From: an uncultured Oscillospiraceae bacterium
GTDB lineage: Bacteria > Bacillota > Clostridia > Oscillospirales > Ruminococcaceae
Direction: 5' to 3'
DNA length: 10,053 bases
NCBI GenBank assembly: GCA_904502045.1
Contig: CAJGEB010000025.1
Location: 1 to 10,053 of the forward strand
Under the pieces are notes generated by a model. That model ran no database searches. It was not told where the DNA came from and saw nothing but the letters and a program-made list of their open reading frames with translations. Positions 1 through 6,497 of the stretch are shown here, piece by piece (within the stretch, counting starts at the first letter, position 1; each line of letters starts with the position of its first letter). Position numbers and translations under genes: made by a program.

Positions 1-35
1 CCGGCAATAACGGCTTTTCTTAAAGCTTTATTCAT
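1..35 (-). CDS. tpiA: Triosephosphate isomerase, N-terminal 11 codons only (cut by the window edge)
   Basis: Reading the minus strand from the ATG at 35-33 gives MNKALRKAVIAG, the typical opening of clostridial triosephosphate isomerase, which usually continues into an NWKMN motif beyond this edge. The enzyme interconverts dihydroxyacetone phosphate and glyceraldehyde 3-phosphate in cytoplasmic glycolysis. A Shine-Dalgarno GAAAGGAC lies about ten bases upstream of the ATG (roughly 44-51). It sits directly downstream of pgk, the usual glycolytic order. A strong hairpin terminator lies between the two genes and leaves no room for a separate promoter, so expression probably depends on readthrough from pgk. 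Only the first dozen residues are visible, so the call rests on that peptide plus context. Confidence 0.85.
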   Translation of the reverse strand, partial: MNKALRKAVIA

Positions 36-65
36 TGGAAATAGTCCTTTCAAAAGTATTATCAG

Positions 66-95
66 AAAAACAGCTTGCAGGATCGCTGCAAGCTG
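66..95 (-). terminator. Intrinsic terminator between pgk and tpiA
   Basis: A perfect 10-bp inverted repeat, CAGCTTGCAG (71-80) and CTGCAAGCTG (86-95), flanks a five-base loop. On the minus strand it is followed by five T residues (complement of 66-70). It begins about ten bases after the pgk stop codon. The T-run exists only on the minus-strand side, so it should act on pgk transcripts and reduce readthrough into tpiA. Confidence 0.85.
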
Positions 96-104
96 ATAAA
101 TTAG

Positions 105-1295
105 TTACTTATCGTTGAGGCAGGCGATGCCGGGAAGCTCGATACCTTCGAGGAATTCAAGAGAAGCGCCTCCGCCGGTGGAGATGTGAGTCATTTTGTC
201 GGCGAAACCGAGTTTGATGACGGCAGCTGCGGAATCTCCTCCGCCGATGATGGAGATGGCACCGCTGTCGGCAACTGCTTTAGCAACGGCGATAGTACCG
301 TTTGCGAAGTTAGCCCATTCGGAAACACCCATAGGACCGTTCCAAATTACAGTTCCGGCAGAAGAAACAGCCTCAGCGAAAATCTCGGCAGTACGAGGAC
401 CGATATCGAGTCCCATCCAACCGTCGGGAATGTTATCGGAGTCAATGGTCTGGAAGTTAGCGTTTTCATCGTACTTATCAGCAACAACGTTATCAACGGG
501 GATAAGGAGGTTAACCTTTTTCTCTTCGGCCTTTTTGAATATCTCGCGAGCGAGCTCTATTTTATCGACCTCGCAGAGAGAGGAACCGATATTGTAGCCC
601 TTGGCAGCAATGAAGGTGTAAGCCATACCGCCGCCGATGATGAGGGTATCGACTTTCTCAAGGAGATTGTTGATAACACCGATCTTATCGGAAACCTTAG
701 CACCGCCGAGGATGGAAACGAAAGGACGCTTGGGATTAGCAAGAGCGCCGCCCATAACACTGATCTCTTTCTGAATGAGGTAGCCGCAAACAGCGGGAAG
801 ATGGTCTGCAACACCGGCAGTAGAGGAGTGAGCTCTGTGTGCGGAACCGAAAGCATCGTTAACAAAGATATCGGCAAGAGCCGCAAATTTCTTGGAGAGT
901 TCGGGATCGTTTTTAGTTTCGCCCTTTTCGAAGCGAACGTTTTCGATGAGAGCGATCTCGCCGTCCTTTAAGGAAGCGCTGACAGCAACAGCGTCGGGAC
1001 CAACAACATCCTTAGCCATCTTAACGGGCTTGCCGAGCAGTTCGGAAAGACGAACGGCAACGGGAGCGAGAGAGAACTGAGGATCAGGACCATCCTTGGG
1101 ACGACCGAGGTGGGAGCAAAGAATTACTTTTGCGCCGTTATCAACGAGGTAAGAGATAGTTTTAAGGGACTCCTTAATTCTTTTGTCGTTGGTGATAACG
1201 CCGTCCTTGAGGGGAACGTTGAAATCGCAGCGTACGAGTACGCGCTTGCCGGATACGGAAATATCCTCGATACTTTTCTTGTTAAGTGCGTTCAT
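105..1295 (-). CDS. pgk: Phosphoglycerate kinase
   Basis: This cytoplasmic glycolytic enzyme transfers the acyl phosphate of 1,3-bisphosphoglycerate to ADP, making ATP and 3-phosphoglycerate. The 396-residue product has the usual bacterial length and all family motifs in order: VRCDFNVPL (21-29), SHLGRP (61-66), [13 protein letters not shown] (147-159), GGAKVSDK (197-204), GGGMAYTF (221-228), WNGPMGVSE (318-326), GGGDSAAA (351-358) and [13 protein letters not shown] (372-384), which together cover both substrate sites and the hinge. I chose the ATG at 1295 because the protein then starts [12 protein letters not shown] and lies nine bases after GAAAGG. An ATG two codons upstream (1301) is too close to that Shine-Dalgarno, and a still longer frame adds a hydrophobic stretch foreign to the family. 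A promoter lies just upstream and a terminator just downstream. Ile codons are mostly ATC/ATT, unlike the plus-strand genes. Confidence 0.98.
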   Translation of the reverse strand: MNALNKKSIEDISVSGKRVLVRCDFNVPLKDGVITNDKRIKESLKTISYLVDNGAKVILCSHLGRPKDGPDPQFSLAPVAVRLSELLGKPVKMAKDVVGPDAVAVSASLKDGEIALIENVRFEKGETKNDPELSKKFAALADIFVNDAFGSAHRAHSSTAGVADHLPAVCGYLIQKEISVMGGALANPKRPFVSILGGAKVSDKIGVINNLLEKVDTLIIGGGMAYTFIAAKGYNIGSSLCEVDKIELAREIFKKAEEKKVNLLIPVDNVVADKYDENANFQTIDSDNIPDGWMGLDIGPRTAEIFAEAVSSAGTVIWNGPMGVSEWANFANGTIAVAKAVADSGAISIIGGGDSAAAVIKLGFADKMTHISTGGGASLEFLEGIELPGIACLNDK

Positions 1296-1341
1296 ATACA
1301 TATTCCTTTCAAAAAAGATTGTTAAAATTAAAACTAATAAT

Positions 1342-1370
1342 ATTTTATAACAAAGGGAAAAAATTTGCAA
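1342..1370 (-). promoter_or_regulatory. Probable sigma-A promoter of pgk
   Basis: On the minus strand TTGCAA (1370-1365) and TAAAAT (1347-1342) are 17 bases apart, a good vegetative -35/-10 pair. It lies about 47 bases upstream of the chosen pgk start codon. This suggests pgk (and tpiA by readthrough) is transcribed from here rather than from an upstream gene, since the next gene to the right diverges. Confidence 0.6.
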
Positions 1371-1459
1371 TAGTACAGAGGAAGAAAAGATGAAAAAATG
1401 AAAAGAAAAAAAGTAAAAAAATAAAAAAAAGTTAAGGAGGAGCAGGAGGAAAATTTAAA
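1371..1459. other. A-tract-rich, near-homopurine spacer upstream of pgk
   Basis: This is the left part of the 420-base gap between pgk and the ECF transporter gene. The plus strand is almost all purine, with six runs of four to eight A residues between about 1385 and 1430 at roughly 6- to 9-base intervals. It then ends in a doubled AGGAGG-like sequence (1435-1450). It sits directly behind the pgk -35 box, where bent or A-rich DNA can raise promoter activity, but that role is inferred. No gene, hairpin or RNA family is recognisable in it. Confidence 0.5.
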
Positions 1460-1561
1460 ATGACTGAGCGGCGATTCTACTTATTTAACAATATAGATAA
1501 ATATAAAATGTGCAAAATTGTGGAAAATATTATAATAGAAAAAGCGGGGAGAAAAAAATGA
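1460..1561 (+). CDS. Possible small protein of 33 residues
   Basis: An ATG at 1460 opens a 33-codon frame, MTERRFYLFNNIDKYKM onward, ending at TGA 1559-1561. It is preceded by AGGAGGA (1444-1450) at an ideal nine-base spacing, with a second AGGAGG a few bases earlier. The peptide is basic, has no signal peptide or membrane segment, and I recognise no family. Its stop overlaps the ATG of the next short frame by four bases (ATGA). Against it: the whole strand is purine-rich, so AGGAGG arises easily by chance, and no convincing promoter is visible. It could be a leader peptide, a real microprotein or noise. Confidence 0.25.
   Translation: MTERRFYLFNNIDKYKMCKIVENIIIEKAGRKK
1531..1536 (+). promoter_or_regulatory. 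Isolated TATAAT, possible -10 box
   Basis: A perfect TATAAT lies in the spacer upstream of the ECF gene, but no good -35 is found 16-18 bases before it. If used, transcription would start near 1543 and give a leader of about 180 bases that includes the riboswitch-like stretch. Confidence 0.25.
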
Positions 1562-1617
1562 AAATAGTATGTGAAAAAAGGAGAAGTTTGGGAGTGCAAT
1601 ACCGTGCCGAATTGTGA
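1558..1617 (+). CDS. Possible 19-residue peptide overlapping the preceding frame
   Basis: The ATG at 1558 overlaps the preceding TGA as ATGA, the classic geometry of translational coupling. It reads MKIVCEKRRSLGVQYRAEL and then stops. GGGGAG (1547-1552) could serve as its ribosome-binding site. The product resembles nothing I know. The same bases form part of the riboswitch-like stretch, so this frame may be incidental. Confidence 0.15.
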   Translation: MKIVCEKRRSLGVQYRAEL

Positions 1618-1690
1618 GGAATAGCCAAAAAGATAAAAAGATAAATACAATAAGGCAAATTTGAAATTGGGTGGAGTCTGAGTAAAATTA
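1576..1690 (+). promoter_or_regulatory. Weak cobalamin-riboswitch-like leader (possibly degenerate)
   Basis: Several short pieces occur in the order seen in adenosylcobalamin riboswitches: AAGGAGAAG (1578-1586; compare AGGGAA), GTGCAATACC (1594-1603; compare GTGAAAATCC), GCCGAATTGTGAG (1606-1618; compare CCCGCAACTGTGAG), AATAGCCA (1620-1627), AATAAGGC (1649-1656; compare GGAAGGC) and GGAGTCTGAG (1673-1682; compare the B12 box AGTCAGGAG). A vitamin-transporter gene begins 30 bases later. The helices are poor, however: the P3-like stem has only two or three good pairs, and the ACC half of the B12 box is absent. It is either a decayed or divergent riboswitch, or chance. Confidence 0.22.
1661..1688 (+). 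promoter_or_regulatory. Possible promoter of the ECF S-component gene
   Basis: TTGAAA (1661-1666) and TAAAAT (1683-1688) are 16 bases apart, which would start transcription near 1695 and give a short leader before the ATG at 1721. If this is the real promoter, the riboswitch-like stretch upstream lies largely outside the transcript. The two readings compete. Confidence 0.35.
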
Positions 1691-1720
1691 TAGATACAGA
1701 AGAAAGAGAGGCAGATAGAA

Positions 1721-2302
1721 ATGAGTATGAAAAAGAGAGATAAGATAACGTACAATGTGGTGGTAATCGGACTGATGGCGGCGGTATGCTTCGCGACTAC
1801 GTTTTTCTTCAACATAAAAATACCGACGCCTGCAGGAGCAACAATGCTTAAAATAGGAAATATATTCTGCTTGATGGCGGGAATGTTGTTCGGCGGATGG
1901 CGCGGCGGACTTGCAGCGGGAATCGGTTCGTTTATATTTGACCTGACTGATCCGATGTTTGTAGCAACATCACCCTTTACACTGGTATTTTTCTTTATAA
2001 TGGCGTTTGTCTGCGGAGCGGTATCACACATGGGCGGAAGATGCGGAAAGAGTGTGGTATTCAATGCTGTCGGAGCCACATTGGGAGCAGCAGCATATTT
2101 TGTGCTTAATATAGGAAGAAGCGTAGTGGAGCTTGTGCTTGCAGGAAGTAACGTCGGAGCGGCAATAGTATCGTGCTCGACGAGAATGGTCACATCGGGA
2201 ATAAATGCGGTAATAGCGATAATTGCAGCGACAGCGATAGCGCCTGTAATACGCCTTGCGCTTTCGAAGCTCGGAGTATTTGAAAAGATGGGAATAAAGT
2301 GA
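1721..2302 (+). CDS. ECF transporter S (substrate-binding) component
   Basis: This is a 193-residue integral membrane protein of the energy-coupling-factor vitamin uptake type. S components capture a vitamin or metal and share a separate EcfA/EcfA'/EcfT module encoded elsewhere; none is in this window. The protein has about six hydrophobic segments (roughly 11-32, 45-61, 62-76, 85-104, 110-130, 155-178). After the first helix comes the family-like IPTPAGATMLKIGN (34-47), followed by GGWRGGLAAGIGS (58-70), typical of the group related to PF07155/PF12822. The substrate cannot be read from the sequence: riboflavin, thiamine precursor, pantothenate, cobalamin and queuosine-type S components all look similar at this level. 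The ATG at 1721 lies nine bases after AGAGAGG (1705-1711); a second ATG two codons on is also possible. It is monocistronic, with a terminator about 110 bases downstream. Confidence 0.85.
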   Translation: MSMKKRDKITYNVVVIGLMAAVCFATTFFFNIKIPTPAGATMLKIGNIFCLMAGMLFGGWRGGLAAGIGSFIFDLTDPMFVATSPFTLVFFFIMAFVCGAVSHMGGRCGKSVVFNAVGATLGAAAYFVLNIGRSVVELVLAGSNVGAAIVSCSTRMVTSGINAVIAIIAATAIAPVIRLALSKLGVFEKMGIK

Positions 2303-2410
2303 GTTTGAAAGAAGATAAATAGAGGCGACGGTAGGGATGCTGTTGTGCCGGAAATTCAAATTACCGAAGCTAATGAAAAAGCTGAATATTGATATACATA
2401 AATAAGGAAA

Positions 2411-2442
2411 AAGGCTCCGAACGAAAAAGTCGGAGCTTTTTT
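2411..2442 (+). terminator. Intrinsic terminator after the ECF S-component gene
   Basis: GCTCCGA (2414-2420) pairs with TCGGAGC (2430-2436) around a nine-base loop, followed by six T residues (2437-2442). An A-run on the left arm extends the stem by pairing with the T-run. The 108 bases between the gene's stop codon and this hairpin hold nothing I can support. Confidence 0.85.
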
Positions 2443-2457
2443 GTTGAATATAGCGGT

Positions 2458-2486
2458 TTTAATGAGGGGGGAATGTGTGGTATAAT
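2458..2486 (+). promoter_or_regulatory. Promoter of tadA, extended -10 type
   Basis: A perfect TATAAT (2481-2486) is preceded by TGG, giving the extended TGnTATAAT. A weak TTTAAT -35 lies 17 bases upstream (2458-2463). It comes just after the terminator and about 35 bases before the tadA start codon. Confidence 0.7.
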
Positions 2487-2520
2487 GCCGATAGAACAGT
2501 AAGCGTGGGGAAGTGAGAGA

Positions 2521-2976
2521 ATGAGCGAAAAAGACGAGAGATATATGAGAAGGGCGCTTGAGCTCGCCGATATTGCGGGGGAGCTTGGAGAAGCGCCTGT
2601 CGGAGCAGTTGTCGTCTGCGGAGGAGAGATAGTCGGAGAAGGGTATAACCGACGGGAAACGGATAAAGGAGCAACGCTGCATGCAGAGATAATAGCAATA
2701 GAGGAGGCGTGCAGGAGGATAGGTGATTGGCGGCTTTCGGAGTGTGAGCTTTATGTAACACTTGAGCCGTGTCCGATGTGCGCGGGAGCAGCCCTTAATG
2801 CGAGGCTGAAAAGGGTAGTTTACGGAGCGGCGGATGAAAAGTACGGCTGCTGCGGAGGGCATATAAATTTATTTGAGTTTGGTTTTTGGAGCCGTCCGGC
2901 GATAAAGAGCGGAGTGTTATCTGAGGAGTGCGAAAAGCAGTTAAAGTTGTTTTTTGATAATATAAGAGAAAAATAG
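2521..2976 (+). CDS. tadA: tRNA-specific adenosine deaminase TadA
   Basis: TadA deaminates adenosine 34 of tRNA-Arg(ACG) to inosine so that one tRNA reads CGU, CGC and CGA codons. It is an essential cytoplasmic zinc enzyme in most bacteria. The 151-residue product is close to the usual 150-170. The zinc-deaminase signature is complete: HAE at 54-56 (His54 as zinc ligand, Glu56 as proton shuttle) and PCPMC at 83-87 (Cys84 and Cys87 as zinc ligands). APVGAVVV (25-32) and NARLKRVVYG are also typical, and the C-terminal FF near the end matches tRNA-binding TadA better than cytidine deaminases. The ATG at 2521 follows a loose GGGGAAG Shine-Dalgarno. It has its own promoter and is separated from trkA by 79 bases containing another promoter, so it is probably monocistronic. 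CDA-fold guanine deaminase is less likely given the TadA-like ends. Confidence 0.95.
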   Translation: MSEKDERYMRRALELADIAGELGEAPVGAVVVCGGEIVGEGYNRRETDKGATLHAEIIAIEEACRRIGDWRLSECELYVTLEPCPMCAGAALNARLKRVVYGAADEKYGCCGGHINLFEFGFWSRPAIKSGVLSEECEKQLKLFFDNIREK

Positions 2977-2990
2977 ATTGGTAAGGAATA

Positions 2991-3019
2991 TTGCGCAACG
3001 GAGAATAAAGTGGTATTAT
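2991..3019 (+). promoter_or_regulatory. Promoter of trkA-trkH, extended -10 type
   Basis: TTGCGC (2991-2996) and TATTAT (3014-3019) are separated by 17 bases, and TGG precedes the -10 box (extended form). It lies in the tadA-trkA gap, about 37 bases before the trkA start codon. Confidence 0.6.
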
Positions 3020-3055
3020 ATCGGCAAGGAGAACGAGGAGAAAGGAGTCCGAACA

Positions 3056-4432
3056 ATGAAGATAGTAATAGCCGGAGACGGTAAAGTGGGATATACTTTA
3101 AGTGAGCAGCTGTCCAAAGAGGGACATGATATAGTAGTAATAGACAGTAATCCGCAGGTACTTCAGGAAGTGCTTGATACTCTTGACGTAATGGTGGTAA
3201 ACGGAAATGCAGCGAGTCTTGAGGCGCAGAAAAAGGCGGGAGTTGAAACGAGCGACCTTGTAATAGCGGCGACATCCTCTGACGAGATAAATCTGCTCTG
3301 CTGCGTGCTTGCGAGGAAGCTTGGGTGTAAGCATACTATATCGAGGGTGAGAAATCCGGAATATATCGAGCAGGTACAGTTTTTGCGCGAGGAGTTCGGA
3401 CTTTCGATGACGATAAATCCGGAGCTTGCGGCGGCGCGGGAAATATTCAGACTTATACAGTTTCCGTCCTTTTTGAAGAGGGATTCCTTTGCGAAGGGAA
3501 GAGTCGAGCTGGTGGAGCTGAAGGTAGGCGAGGAAAGTGCGCTTGCGAATAAACAGCTTGACCAGATACATGAGGTATTTAAAACGAGAGCGCTTGTGTG
3601 TGCAGTAGAGAGGGAGGAAAAGGTATACATACCGAACGGAAACTTTACATTAAGAGCAGGGGATAAAATAACGGTAACGGCACCGAGGAGCTCGCTTGCG
3701 ATAATGCTGAAGAATTTGAAGGAAACGAATTATAAGATACACAGCGTAATGATGATAGGCGGCGGAAGGATAGCGGAATATCTGAGTGAGGACCTGATAG
3801 GAAGCGGAGTAGCGGTAAAGATAGTAGAAAAAGACGAAGCGAGATGTATAGAGCTTGCAGAGAAGCTTCCGGGAGCCATAATAATAAACGGAGACGGTTC
3901 CAAGCAGGAGCTTTTGATAGAAGAAGGAATAAAGAGTACGGATGCGGTAATAACCTTGACGGACTTCGACGAGGAAAATCTGATAATTTCGATGTTTGCG
4001 GATTATATAGGAGCCCCTAAAACGATAACCAAAATAAACCGTACCGAGTACAGCCATCTGTTCAAGGACAGAGGAATCGGAAGCGTAGTGAGTCCGAAGC
4101 AGCTGACGGCGCACGAAATAATAAGGTATGTAAGAGCGATGGGGAACACCAGCGGCGGAGCGGTAAGAACGCTTCACAGAATAGTTGACGAAAAGGCGGA
4201 AGCGCTTGAATTTGAAGCGGTGGGAACCACGAGGAATCTGGGGATTCCGCTGATGAAGCTGAAGCTGAAAGAGGACATACTGATAGCCTGCATAAACAGA
4301 AGGGGCAAGGTGATCATACCGAAGGGCAGCGATACCATAGAGGAAAAGGATATAGTTGTAGTGGTCACGAATGCCGAAAGGACTATATATGACCTTAATG
4401 ATATCTTTGCGGATGAAACGAAAGAGGCTTAA
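3056..4432 (+). CDS. trkA: Trk potassium uptake regulator TrkA, two RCK domains
   Basis: TrkA is the cytoplasmic NAD(H)- and nucleotide-binding gating subunit of the Trk potassium transporter; it assembles as a ring under the TrkH pore. The protein is a tandem duplication. RCK-N 1 begins with the Rossmann motif GDGKVG (7-12) and acidic residue D30, followed by a TrkA-C domain at about 142-222. RCK-N 2 begins with GGGRIA (235-240) and E258, followed by a second TrkA-C at about 370-452. I set the start at ATG 3056 because AAGGAG (3042-3047) lies eight bases upstream and the product then begins MKIVIAGDGKVG. The frame is open 26 codons further left, but those residues are unlike the family. The resulting 458 residues equal the length I know for E. 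coli TrkA. Almost all isoleucines use ATA. The trkH ATG follows 15 bases after the stop, so the two form one operon. Confidence 0.97.
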   Translation: MKIVIAGDGKVGYTLSEQLSKEGHDIVVIDSNPQVLQEVLDTLDVMVVNGNAASLEAQKKAGVETSDLVIAATSSDEINLLCCVLARKLGCKHTISRVRNPEYIEQVQFLREEFGLSMTINPELAAAREIFRLIQFPSFLKRDSFAKGRVELVELKVGEESALANKQLDQIHEVFKTRALVCAVEREEKVYIPNGNFTLRAGDKITVTAPRSSLAIMLKNLKETNYKIHSVMMIGGGRIAEYLSEDLIGSGVAVKIVEKDEARCIELAEKLPGAIIINGDGSKQELLIEEGIKSTDAVITLTDFDEENLIISMFADYIGAPKTITKINRTEYSHLFKDRGIGSVVSPKQLTAHEIIRYVRAMGNTSGGAVRTLHRIVDEKAEALEFEAVGTTRNLGIPLMKLKLKEDILIACINRRGKVIIPKGSDTIEEKDIVVVVTNAERTIYDLNDIFADETKEA

Positions 4433-4447
4433 GAGGTAGTAAGTATA

Positions 4448-5899
4448 ATGAATATACGGATAATAGGGAACTATGTTGGGCAGGCATTGCGGGTCGAGTG
4501 GCTGTTTATGATACCGGCACTGATTTTATCGCTTGTGTTTTGCGAATGGTATTCGGCGATAGGTTTTGCGGTAACGGTAGCGGCACTTGTACTTGTGAGC
4601 GTTGGACTTTCGAGGGTAAAAGTCGAAGAGAGAACGATATACACGCGAGAAGGCTTTGTAATAGTAGCGCTTTCTTGGATAAGTATGTCGCTTTTCGGAG
4701 CGTTGCCGTTTTTTATAATCGGAGCGATACCGAATTATATTGACTGTATATTTGAAACGGTGTCGGGCTTTACAACTACGGGAGCAAGTATATTGCGGGA
4801 TGTAGAAGCAATGCCGAGGAGCCTGCTTTATTGGCGAAGCTTTACTAACTGGCTGGGCGGAATGGGAGCGATAGTATTTTTACTTGCGATATCGCCGAAG
4901 GAAAAGACGAAAGGCTCCCTCAGAATACTGCGAGCGGAAAGCCCCGGACCGATAGTGGGAAAGCTTGTGCCGAAGATAAGGAGTACCGCACTGCTTTTGT
5001 ATAAAATATACATAGCGCTGACGGTGCTTGAAATGATAATGCTGATAGCGGGCGGAATGCCGGTGTTTGAAAGTGTGTGTCATGCTTTTTCGACGGCGGG
5101 AACCGGCGGATTTTCGGTAAAGAATGCAAGCATCGGAGCATACGACAGCGACTATATACAGATAGTGATAGGCGTATTTATGCTGCTTTTCGGAATAAAT
5201 TTCAACGTATTTTATCTTCTTTTGATAAGGAAGATAAAGCAAGCGCTTTTCAATCAGGAACTCAGACTCTATTTGGGAATAGCGGCATTTTCGACAGCAG
5301 CGATAACGATAAATACACTCAGTATGTTTGATAATGTCGGAGAAGCCTTAAAGCACGGCTTTTTTCAGGTATCATCAATAATGACAACGACGGGATTTGC
5401 TACAACTGATTTTAATTTGTGGCCCGAGTTTTCGAAATGCTTACTTGTTGTTTTGATGATACTCGGAGCGTGCGCGGGATCCACCGCGGGTGGAATAAAG
5501 ATGGCGCGACTGCTTATACTGCTGAAATCCTTCCGCAATACGATACAGCGGATGATACATCCGAGAAGTGTTAAGATAATAAAGATAGACGGCGAGGTAA
5601 CGGAAGAGAGTACGGTCAGAGAGGTAACGGTATTTATGACTGCGTACGTAATGATATTCGGAGCGTCTATCCTTGCGGTATCGCTTGATAATTTTGATTT
5701 TGAAACGACGGCAACGGCTGTGGTGGCAACGCTCAACAATATCGGTCCGGGATTGGGACAGGTGGGTCCGACGGGAAATTTTGCCGATTTTTCGATATTC
5801 AGCAAGATAGTCCTTTCGCTTGATATGCTGATAGGACGACTTGAGATATTCCCGATGCTGATGCTTGCGGCGCCGTCGATGTGGAAAAGAGAAAAGTAA
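4448..5899 (+). CDS. trkH: Trk potassium uptake channel subunit TrkH
   Basis: TrkH is the membrane pore subunit that takes up potassium when gated by TrkA. The 483-residue protein has four imperfect M1-P-M2 repeats. The four filter loops are visible: SGFTTTGAS (106-114), STAGTGGFS (215-223), IMTTTGFAT (311-319) and NNIGPGLGQVG (430-440), each with the conserved filter glycine. MLIGRLEIFP (460-469) near the C-terminus is also characteristic. The intramembrane loop of the third repeat, rich in small residues (CAGSTAGG, 342-349), which gates the pore in Trk/Ktr proteins, is intact. AAGAGG (4431-4436) serves as ribosome-binding site for the ATG at 4448 and overlaps the trkA stop region. It is translated with trkA and ends at a strong terminator. 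KtrB is the close relative, but the full length and pairing with a double-RCK TrkA favour TrkH. Confidence 0.97.
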   Translation: MNIRIIGNYVGQALRVEWLFMIPALILSLVFCEWYSAIGFAVTVAALVLVSVGLSRVKVEERTIYTREGFVIVALSWISMSLFGALPFFIIGAIPNYIDCIFETVSGFTTTGASILRDVEAMPRSLLYWRSFTNWLGGMGAIVFLLAISPKEKTKGSLRILRAESPGPIVGKLVPKIRSTALLLYKIYIALTVLEMIMLIAGGMPVFESVCHAFSTAGTGGFSVKNASIGAYDSDYIQIVIGVFMLLFGINFNVFYLLLIRKIKQALFNQELRLYLGIAAFSTAAITINTLSMFDNVGEALKHGFFQVSSIMTTTGFATTDFNLWPEFSKCLLVVLMILGACAGSTAGGIKMARLLILLKSFRNTIQRMIHPRSVKIIKIDGEVTEESTVREVTVFMTAYVMIFGASILAVSLDNFDFETTATAVVATLNNIGPGLGQVGPTGNFADFSIFSKIVLSLDMLIGRLEIFPMLMLAAPSMWKREK

Positions 5900-5918
5900 A
5901 ATTAACATAAAAAACAGG

Positions 5919-5948
5919 AACTCCCTTGCTGAGAGGCAAGGGAGTTTT
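5919..5948. terminator. Bidirectional terminator between converging trkH and phosphodiesterase genes
   Basis: AACTCCCTTGC (5919-5929) and GCAAGGGAGTT (5936-5946) form an 11-bp perfect stem with a six-base loop. A TTTT run follows on the plus strand. On the minus strand the stem is followed by a slightly displaced T-rich run (complement of the A-run near 5909-5914). It lies 20 bases after the trkH stop and two bases from the other gene's stop, so it can end both transcripts. Confidence 0.85.
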
Positions 5949-5949
5949 A

Positions 5950-6426
5950 TCATATTTCGACGATGTTGGTGAGAATACCCGATGGGGAGATATCAATGAT
6001 ACCGTAGGTCTTTTTGCCGAAGGAACCTGAGCGCAAGGAGCCCGGATTCATAATATAAAGGTCGTTTTCGTAGCTGTTATAGGGAGTGTGGGTGTGTCCG
6101 AAAAGGAGAATGTCCGCGCCGACTGCTTTAGCGCGGGATATAGCGCGGGAGTAGGACTCTTTGACTCCGAAGATGTGTCCGTGGGTAAAGAAGATGCGCT
6201 TTCCGCCGAAGGATACCTCATCGAAATCGGGAGCGGTGGGGAAAAAGTCGCAGTTACCGCAAACACAGCGCAGATTAATTTGAGGGTATACGGAGAGCAG
6301 GTCATCGGTATCTCTCAGTCCGTCACCGAGGAAAATAAAAAGAGCGGTATCGTCGAGATGTTTTGAAACGACATTTTCCAAAGCAGAAAAATTACCGTGG
6401 GAATCAGAAAAAACAACGGCTCTCAA
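5950..6426 (-). CDS. YfcE/MJ0936-type metallophosphoesterase
   Basis: This small cytoplasmic calcineurin-like phosphoesterase (Metallophos_2 group) hydrolyses phosphodiester or phosphomonoester bonds with a dimetal centre; natural substrates of the family are poorly known. The 158-residue protein shows all metal-ligand blocks: DSHGN (8-12, Asp8 and His10), GDG (34-36, Asp35), GNCD (57-60, Asn58), THGH (81-84, His82) and GHTH (110-113, His111 and His113), plus NPGSLR. The start codon is TTG at 6426-6424: AAGGGGG lies seven bases upstream, and an in-frame TAA five codons upstream rules out a longer form. Downstream it meets trkH across a shared terminator; upstream it diverges from the small-gene cassette. 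Only 2 of 13 isoleucine codons are ATA, opposite to plus-strand genes. Confidence 0.93.
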   Translation of the reverse strand: MRAVVFSDSHGNFSALENVVSKHLDDTALFIFLGDGLRDTDDLLSVYPQINLRCVCGNCDFFPTAPDFDEVSFGGKRIFFTHGHIFGVKESYSRAISRAKAVGADILLFGHTHTPYNSYENDLYIMNPGSLRSGSFGKKTYGIIDISPSGILTNIVEI

Positions 6427-6467
6427 AGGAAGTCCCCCTTAAATGCAAAAGAATAAAGAAAAGAGTT

Positions 6468-6497
6468 TTGACATAAGTATTTAATGAAACATATTAT
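6468..6497 (+). promoter_or_regulatory. Promoter of the three-gene cassette
   Basis: A consensus TTGACA (6468-6473) is followed after 18 bases by TATTAT (6492-6497); a perfect TATAAT overlaps at 6497-6502 with a spacer too long to pair with it. The start codon of the first cassette gene lies about 44 bases downstream. This is the best -35 box in the window. Confidence 0.65.

Noticed and set aside
58..63. GATAAT on the minus strand as a tpiA -10 box
   Set aside because: Its transcription start would fall on the tpiA ribosome-binding site, and no -35 is present 17 bases upstream.
186..971. Long open frame of 261 codons on the plus strand opposite pgk
   Set aside because: It is the antisense shadow of pgk; the protein has no motifs, and pgk is certain on the other strand.
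1477..2193. Long minus-strand frame of 238 codons opposite the ECF gene
   Set aside because: Mirror image of the purine-rich plus strand, full of Pro, Thr and Ile; it lacks family motifs and runs across the intergenic spacer opposite a convincing membrane protein gene.
2337..2405. A 22-codon frame (MLLCRKFKLPKLMKKL onward) between the ECF gene and its terminator
   Set aside because: The only Shine-Dalgarno-like sequence touches the ATG with no spacing, there is no promoter, and the peptide is unlike anything known; it could equally be untranslated trailer.
2977..3055. Small signal-recognition-particle RNA, often found after tadA in Firmicutes
   Set aside because: The gap is only 79 bases, lacks the conserved SRP hairpin, and is filled by a promoter and ribosome-binding site.
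5480..5494. Palindrome TCCACCGCGGGTGGA inside trkH
   Set aside because: It falls on the conserved small-residue loop codons of TrkH and is followed by no T-run; protein constraint explains it without an operator or terminator role.
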